27,337 nt of DNA from DATFWC01 sp045801465 (GTDB lineage Bacteria > Pseudomonadota > Alphaproteobacteria > Rhizobiales > Xanthobacteraceae): positions 1 through 27,337 of the forward strand of contig JBJMSU010000097.1 of NCBI GenBank assembly GCA_045801465.1, given 5' to 3'. The translations under genes were made by a program, and so were the position numbers. The notes under the pieces are model-generated. The model searched no databases. It was not told the DNA's origin and saw only the letters and a program-made list of their open reading frames with translations. Below, one piece after another: positions 7,791-15,040 of the stretch. Within the stretch, counting starts at the first letter, position 1. The number at the start of each line of letters is the position of its first letter.

Positions 7791-8908
7791 GCCTGCCGCT
7801 GCTCTCGGCCGAGGGATTGGTCAAGCACTTCGTCCTGCGCCGCTCGATCGTCGGCCGTCCGACCCTTATGGCGCGCGCGGTCGATGGCGTCAGCTTCACG
7901 CTTCAGCCCGGCGAGACGCTGGCGCTCGTGGGCGAGTCGGGCTCGGGCAAATCGACCCTCGGCCGCCTCGTGCTGCGGCTGATCGAGCCGACCGCCGGCC
8001 GCCTCTCGTTCGACGGGATCGATCTCTTGTCGCTCGGCGCGTCGGCCTTGCGCGCGTTCCGCCGCGATGCGCAGCTCGTGTTCCAGGACCCCTACGCCTC
8101 GCTCAACCCGCGCATGACGGTGGGCGAAATCCTTGCCGAGCCGCTGGCGCTGCATGCGATCGTGCCGCCGGCGCGCCGCCGCGAGCGGGTTGCCGAGCTG
8201 CTCGACATGGTCGGGCTCGCGCCCCGGTTCGCCCGGCGTTATCCGCACGAGTTCTCCGGCGGACAGCGCCAGCGCGTCGCGATTGCACGTGCGCTCGCCG
8301 TCAAGCCCAAGCTCGTGGTCTGCGACGAGCCGGTTTCATCGCTTGACGTTTCGATCCGCGCGCAGGTGCTCAATCTGCTGCAGGAGCTGCGGCAGCAACT
8401 TGGGCTCTCCTACCTGTTCATCTCGCACGATCTCGCCGTGGTGAAGCAGATCGCCGATCGCGTTGCGGTCATGAATTTCGGCCGCATCGTCGAAACCGCC
8501 AACACCGAGGACTTGTTCGCCGCGCCACGCCATCCTTATACGCGCGCGTTGCTCTCGGCGATTCCGATCCCGAAGCCGCATGCCAAACGTGATCGCATGA
8601 TCCTCGCCAGCGACGTGCCGATCGCGCTCGAGCCGCCCGCGGGCTGTCATTTCCATCCGCGATGCCCGTTTGCGGTCGAGCGCTGCCGCCTCGAGCAACC
8701 GGCCCTCGCCGATGACGGCGCCGGCCACGCCACCGCATGCCACCGATGGCCGGAATTGCCCGCAATCGACGCCGTCGCCGCAGAGGGGCCTGCTTCGCCG
8801 GCGCTCGAGCGGCTGATCGCGGCATTCAGCTCGGCGGACGTGCGGTCCGACGGCGGTGCTGGTAGAGTCGTGGCCGAGCGGACCGCAGCGACGCCCGTGC
8901 CGCGGTAA
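7787..8908 (+). CDS. Peptide ABC importer ATPase 2 (DppF/OppF type)
   Basis: The 373-residue partner ATPase has Walker A GESGSGKS (49-56), Q-loop LVFQDPYASLNPRMTVG, signature FSGGQRQR, Walker B LVVCDEPVSSLDVS and switch ISHDLAVV. The oligopeptide C-terminal domain with GCHFHPRCPFAVERC follows. About 45 extra residues after it are Ala/Pro-rich and not conserved in kind. It forms the heterodimeric motor with the preceding ATPase. Only 18 bp separate its stop from the binding-protein start. Confidence 0.93.
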   Translation: MSLPLLSAEGLVKHFVLRRSIVGRPTLMARAVDGVSFTLQPGETLALVGESGSGKSTLGRLVLRLIEPTAGRLSFDGIDLLSLGASALRAFRRDAQLVFQDPYASLNPRMTVGEILAEPLALHAIVPPARRRERVAELLDMVGLAPRFARRYPHEFSGGQRQRVAIARALAVKPKLVVCDEPVSSLDVSIRAQVLNLLQELRQQLGLSYLFISHDLAVVKQIADRVAVMNFGRIVETANTEDLFAAPRHPYTRALLSAIPIPKPHAKRDRMILASDVPIALEPPAGCHFHPRCPFAVERCRLEQPALADDGAGHATACHRWPELPAIDAVAAEGPASPALERLIAAFSSADVRSDGGAGRVVAERTAATPVPR

Positions 8909-8926
8909 TACACGATGGGAGAATCC

Positions 8927-10432
8927 ATGAAGACGGTTTTCGCCGCGACGGCGGCGCTTGCGTTATGGAGCGGCGTGGCCGCGGCCCAGACCACGCTGCG
9001 CATCGGGCTCGCCGAGGACCCCGACATCCTCGATCCCACGCTGGCCCGCACCTACGTGGGTCGCATCGTGTTCGCCTCGTTGTGCGACAAGCTGTTCGAC
9101 ATCGACGAGACCCTCAACATCGTGCCGCAGCTTGCGCTTGCGCACGAGACCTCGGCCGACGGCAAGGCGGTGACGATCCGGCTGCGGCCCGGCGTCAAGT
9201 TCCACGACGGCGAGCCGCTCGACGCGGAAGCCGCCAAGTTCTCGCTCGAGCGCCATCTCAACATGCAGGGCTCGTTTCGCAAGCCGGAGATCGCCGCGCT
9301 CGACCGCGTCGAGGTGGTCGACCCGCTCACCATCCGTCTCGTTCTCAAGACTCCGTTCTCGCCCCTGATCGCCCAGCTCACCGACCGCTCCGGCATGATG
9401 GTCTCGCCCAAGGCGGCAAAAGAGGCGGGCGACCGGTTCGGGCTCAAGCCGGTCTGCGCCGGTCCGTACCGGTTTGTCGAGCGCGTGCAGCAGGACCGCA
9501 TGGTGGTGGAGAAATTCCAGGACTACTGGAACAAGGACAATGTCCACATCGACCGCATCGTCTATCTGCCGATCGTCGACGCCACCGTGCGTCTCGCCAA
9601 CGTGAAGTCCGGCGGTCTCGACCTGATCGAGCGTGTGCTCGCAACCGACATCAAGGACGTGCGCAGCGACCCGCGGCTCAAGCTGTCGACGGCGCTCGAG
9701 CTCGGTTATCAAGGCATTGATATCAATGTCGGCAATGGCGAGCGGGCCAAGAACCCGCTTGGCTCTTCAGCAAAAGTGCGCCAGGCGCTCGGTCTCGCCA
9801 TCGATCGCGATGCCCTCAACCAGGTTGTGTTCAACGGCGAGTTCGTGCCCGGCAATCAGTGGGTCAGTCCCGAGCATCCCTACTTCCAGAAGAGCTTTCC
9901 GGTGCCGAAGCGCGACGTCGCAAAGGCCAAGGCGCTGATGAAAGAAGCCGGCGTGACGGCGCCGTTCGAGGTCGATTTCATGGTGCCGAAAGGTGCCGAA
10001 ACGCAGGCCGTTGCCGAGGTGATCCAAGCCATGGCGGCCGAGATCGGCATCAACATGAAGATCCGCGTCACCGAGTTCGCGACGTCCCTCAAGCAGGCGG
10101 AGGGCGGAGAATATCAGGCCTACCTGCTCGCCTGGAGCGGCCGAACCGATCCCGACGGCAATGCGTATATTTTCCACAAGTGCAAAGCGCCGCAGGACTA
10201 TCCCGGCTATTGCAATCCCGACGCCGATCGACTCCTCGATGACGCTCGCGCCGTCGCGGACCTCTCGGCGCGCAAGGCGATCTACGAGAAGCTCACCAGG
10301 ATCATTCTCGACGACGTCCCGAAGCTCTATCTCTATCACCGCCGTGTCCTCATCGCACACACGGCGCGTCTGGAAGGCTACAAGCAAATGCCCGACGGCC
10401 TCGTGCGGGTCGTGGGACTGAAGCTCAAGTGA
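8927..10432 (+). CDS. Periplasmic peptide-binding protein (SBP family 5)
   Basis: The 501-residue product starts at the ATG at 8927, with GGGAGAA (8917-8923) as ribosome binding site; an ATG 12 bp upstream would leave MGES in front of the signal peptide and is less likely. The signal peptide MKTVFAATAALALWSGVAAA ends in an AAA/Q cleavage site. Mature features of the DppA/OppA family are the opening strand LRIGLAEDPDILDPTLARTY, VTIRLRPGVKFHDGEPLDA and GPYRFVERVQQDRMVVEKF. The end, KLYLYHRRVLIAHTARLEGY, is also typical. It would deliver the peptide or peptide-like ligand to the two permeases. Ligand specificity cannot be read from sequence; the adjacent GGT-like gene points to gamma-glutamyl compounds such as glutathione fragments. 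Confidence 0.93.
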   Translation: MKTVFAATAALALWSGVAAAQTTLRIGLAEDPDILDPTLARTYVGRIVFASLCDKLFDIDETLNIVPQLALAHETSADGKAVTIRLRPGVKFHDGEPLDAEAAKFSLERHLNMQGSFRKPEIAALDRVEVVDPLTIRLVLKTPFSPLIAQLTDRSGMMVSPKAAKEAGDRFGLKPVCAGPYRFVERVQQDRMVVEKFQDYWNKDNVHIDRIVYLPIVDATVRLANVKSGGLDLIERVLATDIKDVRSDPRLKLSTALELGYQGIDINVGNGERAKNPLGSSAKVRQALGLAIDRDALNQVVFNGEFVPGNQWVSPEHPYFQKSFPVPKRDVAKAKALMKEAGVTAPFEVDFMVPKGAETQAVAEVIQAMAAEIGINMKIRVTEFATSLKQAEGGEYQAYLLAWSGRTDPDGNAYIFHKCKAPQDYPGYCNPDADRLLDDARAVADLSARKAIYEKLTRIILDDVPKLYLYHRRVLIAHTARLEGYKQMPDGLVRVVGLKLK

Positions 10433-10451
10433 GCGTGAAAGCGCTCTAACG

Positions 10452-11393
10452 ATGCTCACTTTCCTGTCCAAGCGGCTGCTGCAGCTCGTTCCGACGCTGT
10501 TTTTCGTGTCAGTGATCATCTTCACCCTGCAGCAGCTCTTGCCCGGGGATCCGGCGCTGGTCATGGCCGGTGAAGAGCGCGATCCGGAGGTGATCGAGCA
10601 GATCCGCAAACAGTACCGGCTCGATCAGCCGGTCCCGATCCAGTACGTCTACTGGGTCAAGGGCGTGCTGTCGGGCGATCTCGGCGAGTCGATGCGCATC
10701 AAGGTGAAGGTACGGGATCTCGTGGCGGAAAAGCTGCCGGTGACGATCCAGCTCGCCTGCATGGCCATCGTCATTGCGCTGTCGATCGGCATCACCGCCG
10801 GCGTCGTTGCGGCGGTGTTCAAGGACAGCGTCTGGGACTACGCCGCCAACGTGTTCGCGCTGTGGGGGCGCTCGACCCCGACCTTCTGGCTCGGGATCAT
10901 GCTGATCTTCCTGTTCTCGGTCGAGCTCGGCTGGCTGCCCGCCTCCGGGTACGTACGCCCGTCGGAGGATTTCTGGGGCAGCATGGCGTCGACCATCATG
11001 CCGGCCTTCGTGCTGGGCAACGTCGGCGCCGCCGTTCTGATGCGGCACACGCGCGGCGCGATGCTCGATGCACTGCAGAGCGATTATGTTCGCACCGCCC
11101 GCGCCAAGGGGTTGTTCGAGCGGACCGTCGTGCTCAAGCACGCCATGCGCAACGCGCTGACACCCGTGATCACCCTCGGCGCGCTGGAACTGGGCGAGCT
11201 GCTGTCGGGCGCAGTGCTGACGGAGCAGATCTTTTCGATTCCGGGGTTCGGCAAGCTGATCGTGGATTCGGTGTTCAACCGCGACTATGCGGTCGTGCAG
11301 GGCGTCGTTCTGGTGACGGCCACGGTCTATATCCTGCTCAACCTGATCGCCGATATCGCCTACGTGCTGGTCAATCCGCGGCTGAGAGGCTGA
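10452..11393 (+). CDS. Peptide ABC importer permease 1 (DppB/OppB type)
   Basis: The 313-residue protein has an N-terminal transmembrane segment followed by the conserved DppB periplasmic region (LPGDPALVMAGEERDPE, YRLDQPVPIQYVYWVKG, GDLGESM). It then has about five more membrane segments. The cytoplasmic EAA loop reads ARAKGLFERTVVLKHAMRNA, and the following LTEQIFSIPGFGKLIVDSV is typical of the family. It forms the heterodimeric channel with the next gene, which begins one base after its stop codon. Confidence 0.93.
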   Translation: MLTFLSKRLLQLVPTLFFVSVIIFTLQQLLPGDPALVMAGEERDPEVIEQIRKQYRLDQPVPIQYVYWVKGVLSGDLGESMRIKVKVRDLVAEKLPVTIQLACMAIVIALSIGITAGVVAAVFKDSVWDYAANVFALWGRSTPTFWLGIMLIFLFSVELGWLPASGYVRPSEDFWGSMASTIMPAFVLGNVGAAVLMRHTRGAMLDALQSDYVRTARAKGLFERTVVLKHAMRNALTPVITLGALELGELLSGAVLTEQIFSIPGFGKLIVDSVFNRDYAVVQGVVLVTATVYILLNLIADIAYVLVNPRLRG

Positions 11394-11394
11394 C

Positions 11395-12276
11395 ATGGCC
11401 GATGCCGCTTTGCCGCTGCACGATGCGGCCGAACCGGTCGACAGCCCGGCCTCGCGCGCGCTGCGCCGGCTCGTGCATCGCAAGGGCGCGATGTTCGGTC
11501 TTGCCGTCATCGTGCTGTTCGTCGCGGCCGCCGTGTTCGCGCCGCTGGTTGCGCCCTACGATCCGACCGCCCAGAGCTGGACCGCGGTGCGCAAGCCTCC
11601 CTCGGCCCAGCATCTGCTCGGCACCGATGACGTCGGCCGCGACATTCTCGCGCGCATTGTCTTCGGCGCGCGCTCGTCGCTGCTGGCCGGCGTCATCTCG
11701 GTCAGCATCGCGCTGGCGATCGGGGTGCCGCTCGGCCTCGCGGCCGGTTATGTCGGCGGCTTCCTCGATGCCGCGATCAGCCGTCTGACCGACGCCATGT
11801 TGGCCATCCCGTTCCTCATCCTGGCGATCGCGCTGGCGGCATTCCTCGGCCCCAGTCTCGGCAATGCGATGATCGCTATCGGCGTCAGCACGACGCCTGT
11901 GTTCGTGCGGCTGACGCGCGGGCAGGTGATGGCGGTCAAGGTCGATGACTATGTCGAGGCGGCCCGGGCGGTCGGCAATCCGCCGTGGCGGGTGGTGCTC
12001 GTGCACATCCTGCCCAACATCCTGCCGGCCCTCATGGTCCAGGCGAGCCTGTCGATTGCCGCCGCGATCATTGCCGAGGCTGCGCTGTCGTTCCTCGGGC
12101 TTGGCCAGCAGCCGCCGGCGCCGTCCTGGGGCAGCATGCTCAATGCGGCGCAACGTTTTCTCGCCAGCGCGCCGTGGATGGCGGTGTGGCCCGGCCTGGC
12201 GATCTTCCTCACCGTGCTGTCGTTCAACCTGCTCGGCGACGGATTGCGCGACGCGCTCGATCCACGGGAACGCTAG
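11395..12276 (+). CDS. Peptide ABC importer permease 2 (DppC/OppC type); stop codon lies inside a repeat
   Basis: The 293-residue partner permease has the OppC N-terminal segment, then APYDPTAQSW and HLLGTDDVGRDILARIVFG, five further membrane segments and the EAA loop EAARAVGNPPWRVVLVHILP. It ends LLGDGLRDALDPRER, which is the usual family end. It is the last gene of the importer operon. Its TAG stop is made by the first bases (cTAGtgcc) of the palindromic repeat at 12273-12350, so the repeat sits exactly at the gene end without disrupting the protein. Confidence 0.93.
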   Translation: MADAALPLHDAAEPVDSPASRALRRLVHRKGAMFGLAVIVLFVAAAVFAPLVAPYDPTAQSWTAVRKPPSAQHLLGTDDVGRDILARIVFGARSSLLAGVISVSIALAIGVPLGLAAGYVGGFLDAAISRLTDAMLAIPFLILAIALAAFLGPSLGNAMIAIGVSTTPVFVRLTRGQVMAVKVDDYVEAARAVGNPPWRVVLVHILPNILPALMVQASLSIAAAIIAEAALSFLGLGQQPPAPSWGSMLNAAQRFLASAPWMAVWPGLAIFLTVLSFNLLGDGLRDALDPRER

Positions 12277-12350
12277 TGCCGCCGATTTGAAGTTCCTGCA
12301 CCGCCTGCCGCAAACTCGTGCGGGAACTTCAAATCGAAAAGCGGCACTAA
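12273..12350. repeat. CTAG-ended palindromic repeat, copy 1
   Basis: The element is 78 bp. Its left arm CTAGTGCCGCCGATTTGAAG (then TTCC) pairs with a right arm ending GGCACTAA; the right arm carries four extra bases (AAAA, within 12336-12340) that would bulge from the stem. Both arms are the same as in the copy at 25412-25489, while the ~25-nt loop differs. It contains the dppC-type stop codon. No ORF. Confidence 0.9.
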
Positions 12351-12355
12351 GCCCG

Positions 12356-12376
12356 CCCTCGGGCTTGACCCGAGGG
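12356..12376. terminator. Perfect 8-bp hairpin between convergent genes
   Basis: CCCTCGGG (12356-12363), loop CTTGA, CCCGAGGG (12369-12376). There is no T-run on either side, so it is either a weak bidirectional terminator or part of a rhizobial intergenic repeat. The remaining 12377-12438 holds another imperfect dyad (GAGATGAC near 12400 with GTCATCCCGCTC at 12420-12431) and no gene. Confidence 0.4.
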
Positions 12377-12438
12377 ATCATGCTCCCCCTAGCCTAGTGC
12401 GAGATGACGATTCGAAGAAAGTCATCCCGCTCTAATTC

Positions 12439-13587
12439 TCACAGTCGTTCTTCGTCCGGCTGAGACGGTCGGCTGCGCTCGTCGCGGCCGCCTCTGCCGG
12501 TGGAGCCGCCACGCTCGTCATCATGCCAGCGCTGGTCCCGACGGTCGGGGTCGCGGCCGCGGCCGCGGCCGCCGTCGAAGCCAAAGCGGTCGCGCCAGTC
12601 CTGGAAGCGCTCGCGCCATTCACCGGAGCGCCGCTCCCCGCCCCAACGACCGTCGTCGCGCCCGCGATCCCAGTCGTCGCCGCGTCCGCGGAAGCGATCG
12701 TACCAGTCGCGGCCGCGCTCCTCGCGCCAGCCGCCGCCCCATCCGCCCGGTCCGTCGTCGCGCCCGCGATCGCGCCAGCGCTCGCCGTAGGGCCGGCGTT
12801 CGCCGAAGCGATCGTCCCAACCGCGCCAGCGCTCGCGATCCGGTCCGCTCCAATCCTGGCGATCGTTGCGCCAGCGGTCGCGACGGTCGCGCTCGTCGCC
12901 GCCCCAGCCGCCAAGGCCATTGGCCCAGCGGATCTTCTGCTCGTCGGAGAGGACCTTGTAGAAGGATTCAAGTGCCGGGCGCACCGTCTTGAGCCCCTGC
13001 AGTCTTGCTTCGACCAAACGCTCTGCCGCAGCCATGCGCGCCGGCGGCGTGAGCGGACGCTCGGTCGGGCAGGCCGCGCGTGCAATCTCCACCGCCTTGG
13101 CGGCGGCAGCCCTCAGCTCTTCGAAAGCGAGGCGCTGCTCATCCGTGGGCCTGACCAGCTGCTGGATGCGCTCGAGGCGCAACTGCGCCATCCTGGCAAA
13201 ACGCTCCTGACAGAATCCCCCGTCGCCGCGCGGCCCGGTAATATCGGGGTCGTTCCCGTCGGGCCCGCCGCGGCCCATCATTCCCGGACCCATGCGGCCC
13301 GTTCCAGGTCCCATCGGGCCCGTGTCACGGCCCATCCCGGGGCCCATCGTGCCGGGACCACCGCGCGAGCCGGTGTCGCCACCAGGCGGGGATCCGGCCG
13401 GGGGCGGCGTGGCGCCCGGCGCCTGTGCACTTGGCGCCTGTGCATTTGGCGCCTGTGCACTTGGCCCCTGTGCACTTGGCGCCTGTGCGCCTGGCGCCTG
13501 CGCCGAGATCGGCGCAACGAACATGACCGTTGCCCAGATCAGTGCGCCGAGCGCCGCTCCGGTGAGGCCCGCCTTGATCGTCGTCAT
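12439..13587 (-). CDS. Exported LTXXQ/Spy-CpxP-like protein with pentapeptide repeats and a charged low-complexity tail
   Basis: The 382-residue product starts at the ATG at 13587, with AGGAGGA (13592-13598) as ribosome binding site. The order is: a signal peptide (residues 1-30, ending ...APISAQA); a run of AQAPx pentapeptides (about 31-58); a Gly/Pro/Met-rich stretch with MGPGMG units (about 70-110); a helical domain (about 123-225) with FCQERFARMAQLRLERIQQL, then LTPPARMAAAERLVEARL and LSDEQKIRWA, which fits the LTXXQ motif family related to periplasmic Spy/CpxP chaperones; and a ~155-residue tail made almost only of Arg, Asp, Gly, Trp and Glu (WRDR, DRWR, GGWR units) with no fold I recognise. 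It is probably a periplasmic stress or metal-response protein. The tail should be disordered and could bind polyanions or polyphosphate (speculative). The gene stands alone, convergent with the importer operon. Confidence 0.75.
   Translation of the reverse strand: MTTIKAGLTGAALGALIWATVMFVAPISAQAPGAQAPSAQGPSAQAPNAQAPSAQAPGATPPPAGSPPGGDTGSRGGPGTMGPGMGRDTGPMGPGTGRMGPGMMGRGGPDGNDPDITGPRGDGGFCQERFARMAQLRLERIQQLVRPTDEQRLAFEELRAAAAKAVEIARAACPTERPLTPPARMAAAERLVEARLQGLKTVRPALESFYKVLSDEQKIRWANGLGGWGGDERDRRDRWRNDRQDWSGPDRERWRGWDDRFGERRPYGERWRDRGRDDGPGGWGGGWREERGRDWYDRFRGRGDDWDRGRDDGRWGGERRSGEWRERFQDWRDRFGFDGGRGRGRDPDRRDQRWHDDERGGSTGRGGRDERSRPSQPDEERL
13418..13504. repeat. 15-bp in-frame tandem repeat
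   Basis: There are about 5.7 copies of GGCGCCTGTGCACTT in register (starts at 13418, 13433, 13448, 13463, 13478, 13493) with one to four changes each. On the minus strand they encode AQAPS/AQAPN/AQAPG units after the signal peptide of the LTXXQ protein. The 5-residue unit means that copy-number change by slippage keeps the frame. Confidence 0.95.
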
Positions 13588-13821
13588 GACATCCTCCTGT
13601 GCGGCACTTCGTGCGGCGCTTCGCCTAGTGCCGCCAGCTTATCTCTGGCGCCGTCCCGCGACATCACTGGTCTTCGGACGCATTGTCGTTTTGGTTACTG
13701 CAGCATCGAGGTGAATTGGGGCGCGCTCCGCGCCTGTGCAGAACGGCTTGCCGGAGGCCGGCCTCGCTACCTATAAACACCGGCCGCCGTCCCGGCGTTC
13801 CTGAGCTTTGCCAATCCCGTC
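13588..13821. other. Divergent intergenic region
   Basis: This 234-bp region lies between the minus-strand LTXXQ gene and the plus-strand Old Yellow Enzyme gene and should hold both promoters. CTAGTGCCGCC at 13625-13635 matches the left end of the CTAG palindromes, but no matching right end follows, so it may be a remnant or chance. I see no gene and no convincing -35/-10 pair. The OYE start has no clear Shine-Dalgarno. Confidence 0.5.
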
Positions 13822-14919
13822 ATGAGCAGCCACCTGTTTTCTCCGATCAAGCTCGCCGATCTTAAGCTTGCCAACCGCATCGTCGTCTCCCCGATGTGCC
13901 AGTATAGCGCCAACGACGGTTGCGCGTCCGACTGGCATCTCACCCATCTCGGCATGCTGGCCAATAGCGGGGCGGCGCTCGTGGTGGTCGAGGCCACCCA
14001 CGTCGAGCGGCACGGCCGCATCACCCATGGATGCCTGGGCCTCTATTCTGACGCGTGCGAAGCCACGCTCCACCGCGTCATCGACCATTGCCGCAATATC
14101 GGCACGACCAAGTTCGGTATCCAGATCGCGCATTCCGGCCGCAAGGGCTCGGCACGACGGCCGTGGGAAGGCGGTCAGCCCCTACAGGCGAGTGAAGATC
14201 CGTGGGAGACGATCGCGCCGTCGGCGATCCCGTTCGGCCCCGAGTGGCACGTCCCCCGCGCGATGACGCGAGACGACATGACGCGCGTGCGCGAGGCCTT
14301 CGTGGCGGCGGCGCAGCGCGCGGTTCGCATCGGCTTCGACGCGGTCGAGCTGCACATGGCGCACGGCTATTTGCTGCACAGCTTCATGTCGCCGATCGCC
14401 AACAAGCGAAACGACGAGTATGGCGGACCGTGGGAGGCGCGCATGCGCTTCCCGTTGGAAGTGGCGAACGCGGTGCGTGCCGTCGTGCCCGCCGGCACGG
14501 CGCTCGGCGCGCGCATCACCGGCAGCGACTGGCTCGAAGACGGGCTCGACGCGGAAGACGCCGTCGCCTGTGCGCAAGCCTTGAAGGGCGCCGGCTTCGA
14601 CTTCGTGTGCGTCTCTTCCGGCGGGGTCGCCGCGCACGCGCGCAATCCGACCACGCCCGGCTACAATGCGCCGCTCGCCGAGAAGGTACGCCGCGAGGCC
14701 GCCATCGCGGCGCGCACCGTCGGGCTCATCGTCACGCCGAAACAGGCCGAGGCGCTGCTCGCCGAGGGCAAGGCCGATCAGGTCGCGCTCGCGCGCGCGA
14801 TTCTCGACGATCCGCATTGGGGCTGGCATGCCGCGCTCGAGCTCGGCGGCGAGGTCGCACGCCCGCCGCAATATCAGCGCGCGGCAGCAAAGATGTGGCC
14901 GGGAGCAGCCTACCGATAA
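13822..14919 (+). CDS. Old Yellow Enzyme family NADH:flavin oxidoreductase (YqjM-like)
   Basis: The 365-residue FMN enzyme is of the YqjM (thermophilic-like) class. It starts MSSHLFSPIKLADLKLANRI and has Cys26 and Tyr28 in SPMCQYSA, the class-specific residues that tune the flavin and bind substrate. The substrate-binding pair is His178/His181 in ELHMAHGYLLHSFMSP, followed by NKRNDEYGG. QIAHSGRKGS (about 97-106) is the flavin-contacting segment. Such enzymes reduce activated C=C bonds of enals, enones, maleimides or nitro compounds with NAD(P)H. The length is normal. It is a single gene; its TAA stop is followed at once by the GCGAATGGC-type repeat. The physiological substrate is unknown. Confidence 0.93.
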   Translation: MSSHLFSPIKLADLKLANRIVVSPMCQYSANDGCASDWHLTHLGMLANSGAALVVVEATHVERHGRITHGCLGLYSDACEATLHRVIDHCRNIGTTKFGIQIAHSGRKGSARRPWEGGQPLQASEDPWETIAPSAIPFGPEWHVPRAMTRDDMTRVREAFVAAAQRAVRIGFDAVELHMAHGYLLHSFMSPIANKRNDEYGGPWEARMRFPLEVANAVRAVVPAGTALGARITGSDWLEDGLDAEDAVACAQALKGAGFDFVCVSSGGVAAHARNPTTPGYNAPLAEKVRREAAIAARTVGLIVTPKQAEALLAEGKADQVALARAILDDPHWGWHAALELGGEVARPPQYQRAAAKMWPGAAYR

Positions 14920-14921
14920 GC

Positions 14922-15040
14922 GGCGAATGGCGAGTAGCGAATGGCGAATGGTGAATGGCAAGTAGCGAATAGTGAGCAGCGAAATAGCGGATAGAGGGAG
15001 CACGAGGCGCCTCTTGCCCATTCGCCACTCGCCATTCGCC
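14922..15040. repeat. GCGAATGGC-type direct and inverted repeats between convergent genes
   Basis: GGCGAATGGCGAGTAGCGAA (14922-14941) is followed by degenerate direct copies of (A/G)GCGAAT(A/G)GC(G/A)A to about 14990. An inverted copy at 15020-15040 matches 14922-14942 in 20 of 21 positions. A 10-bp palindrome GAGGCGCCTC lies at 15004-15013. The whole 120-bp gap between the OYE stop and the chemoreceptor stop is made of this material. It can fold as one long hairpin and may act as a bidirectional transcription barrier. Confidence 0.85.

Noticed and set aside
12273..12376. Insertion sequence remnant with transposase
   Set aside because: No coding capacity; the elements are short palindromes only.
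13625..13650. CTAGTGCCGCC as a fourth copy of the CTAG palindrome
   Set aside because: Only 11 bases match and there is no right arm GGCACTAG nearby; at most a remnant.
12523..13776. Plus-strand 417-codon open frame against the LTXXQ gene
   Set aside because: Its Ala/Val/Pro-rich, repetitive product mirrors the low-complexity codons of the minus-strand gene, which has the signal peptide, the ribosome binding site and a recognisable domain.
14922..15040. CRISPR-like array
   Set aside because: Units are 7-15 bp with no unique spacers; simple degenerate direct and inverted repeats.
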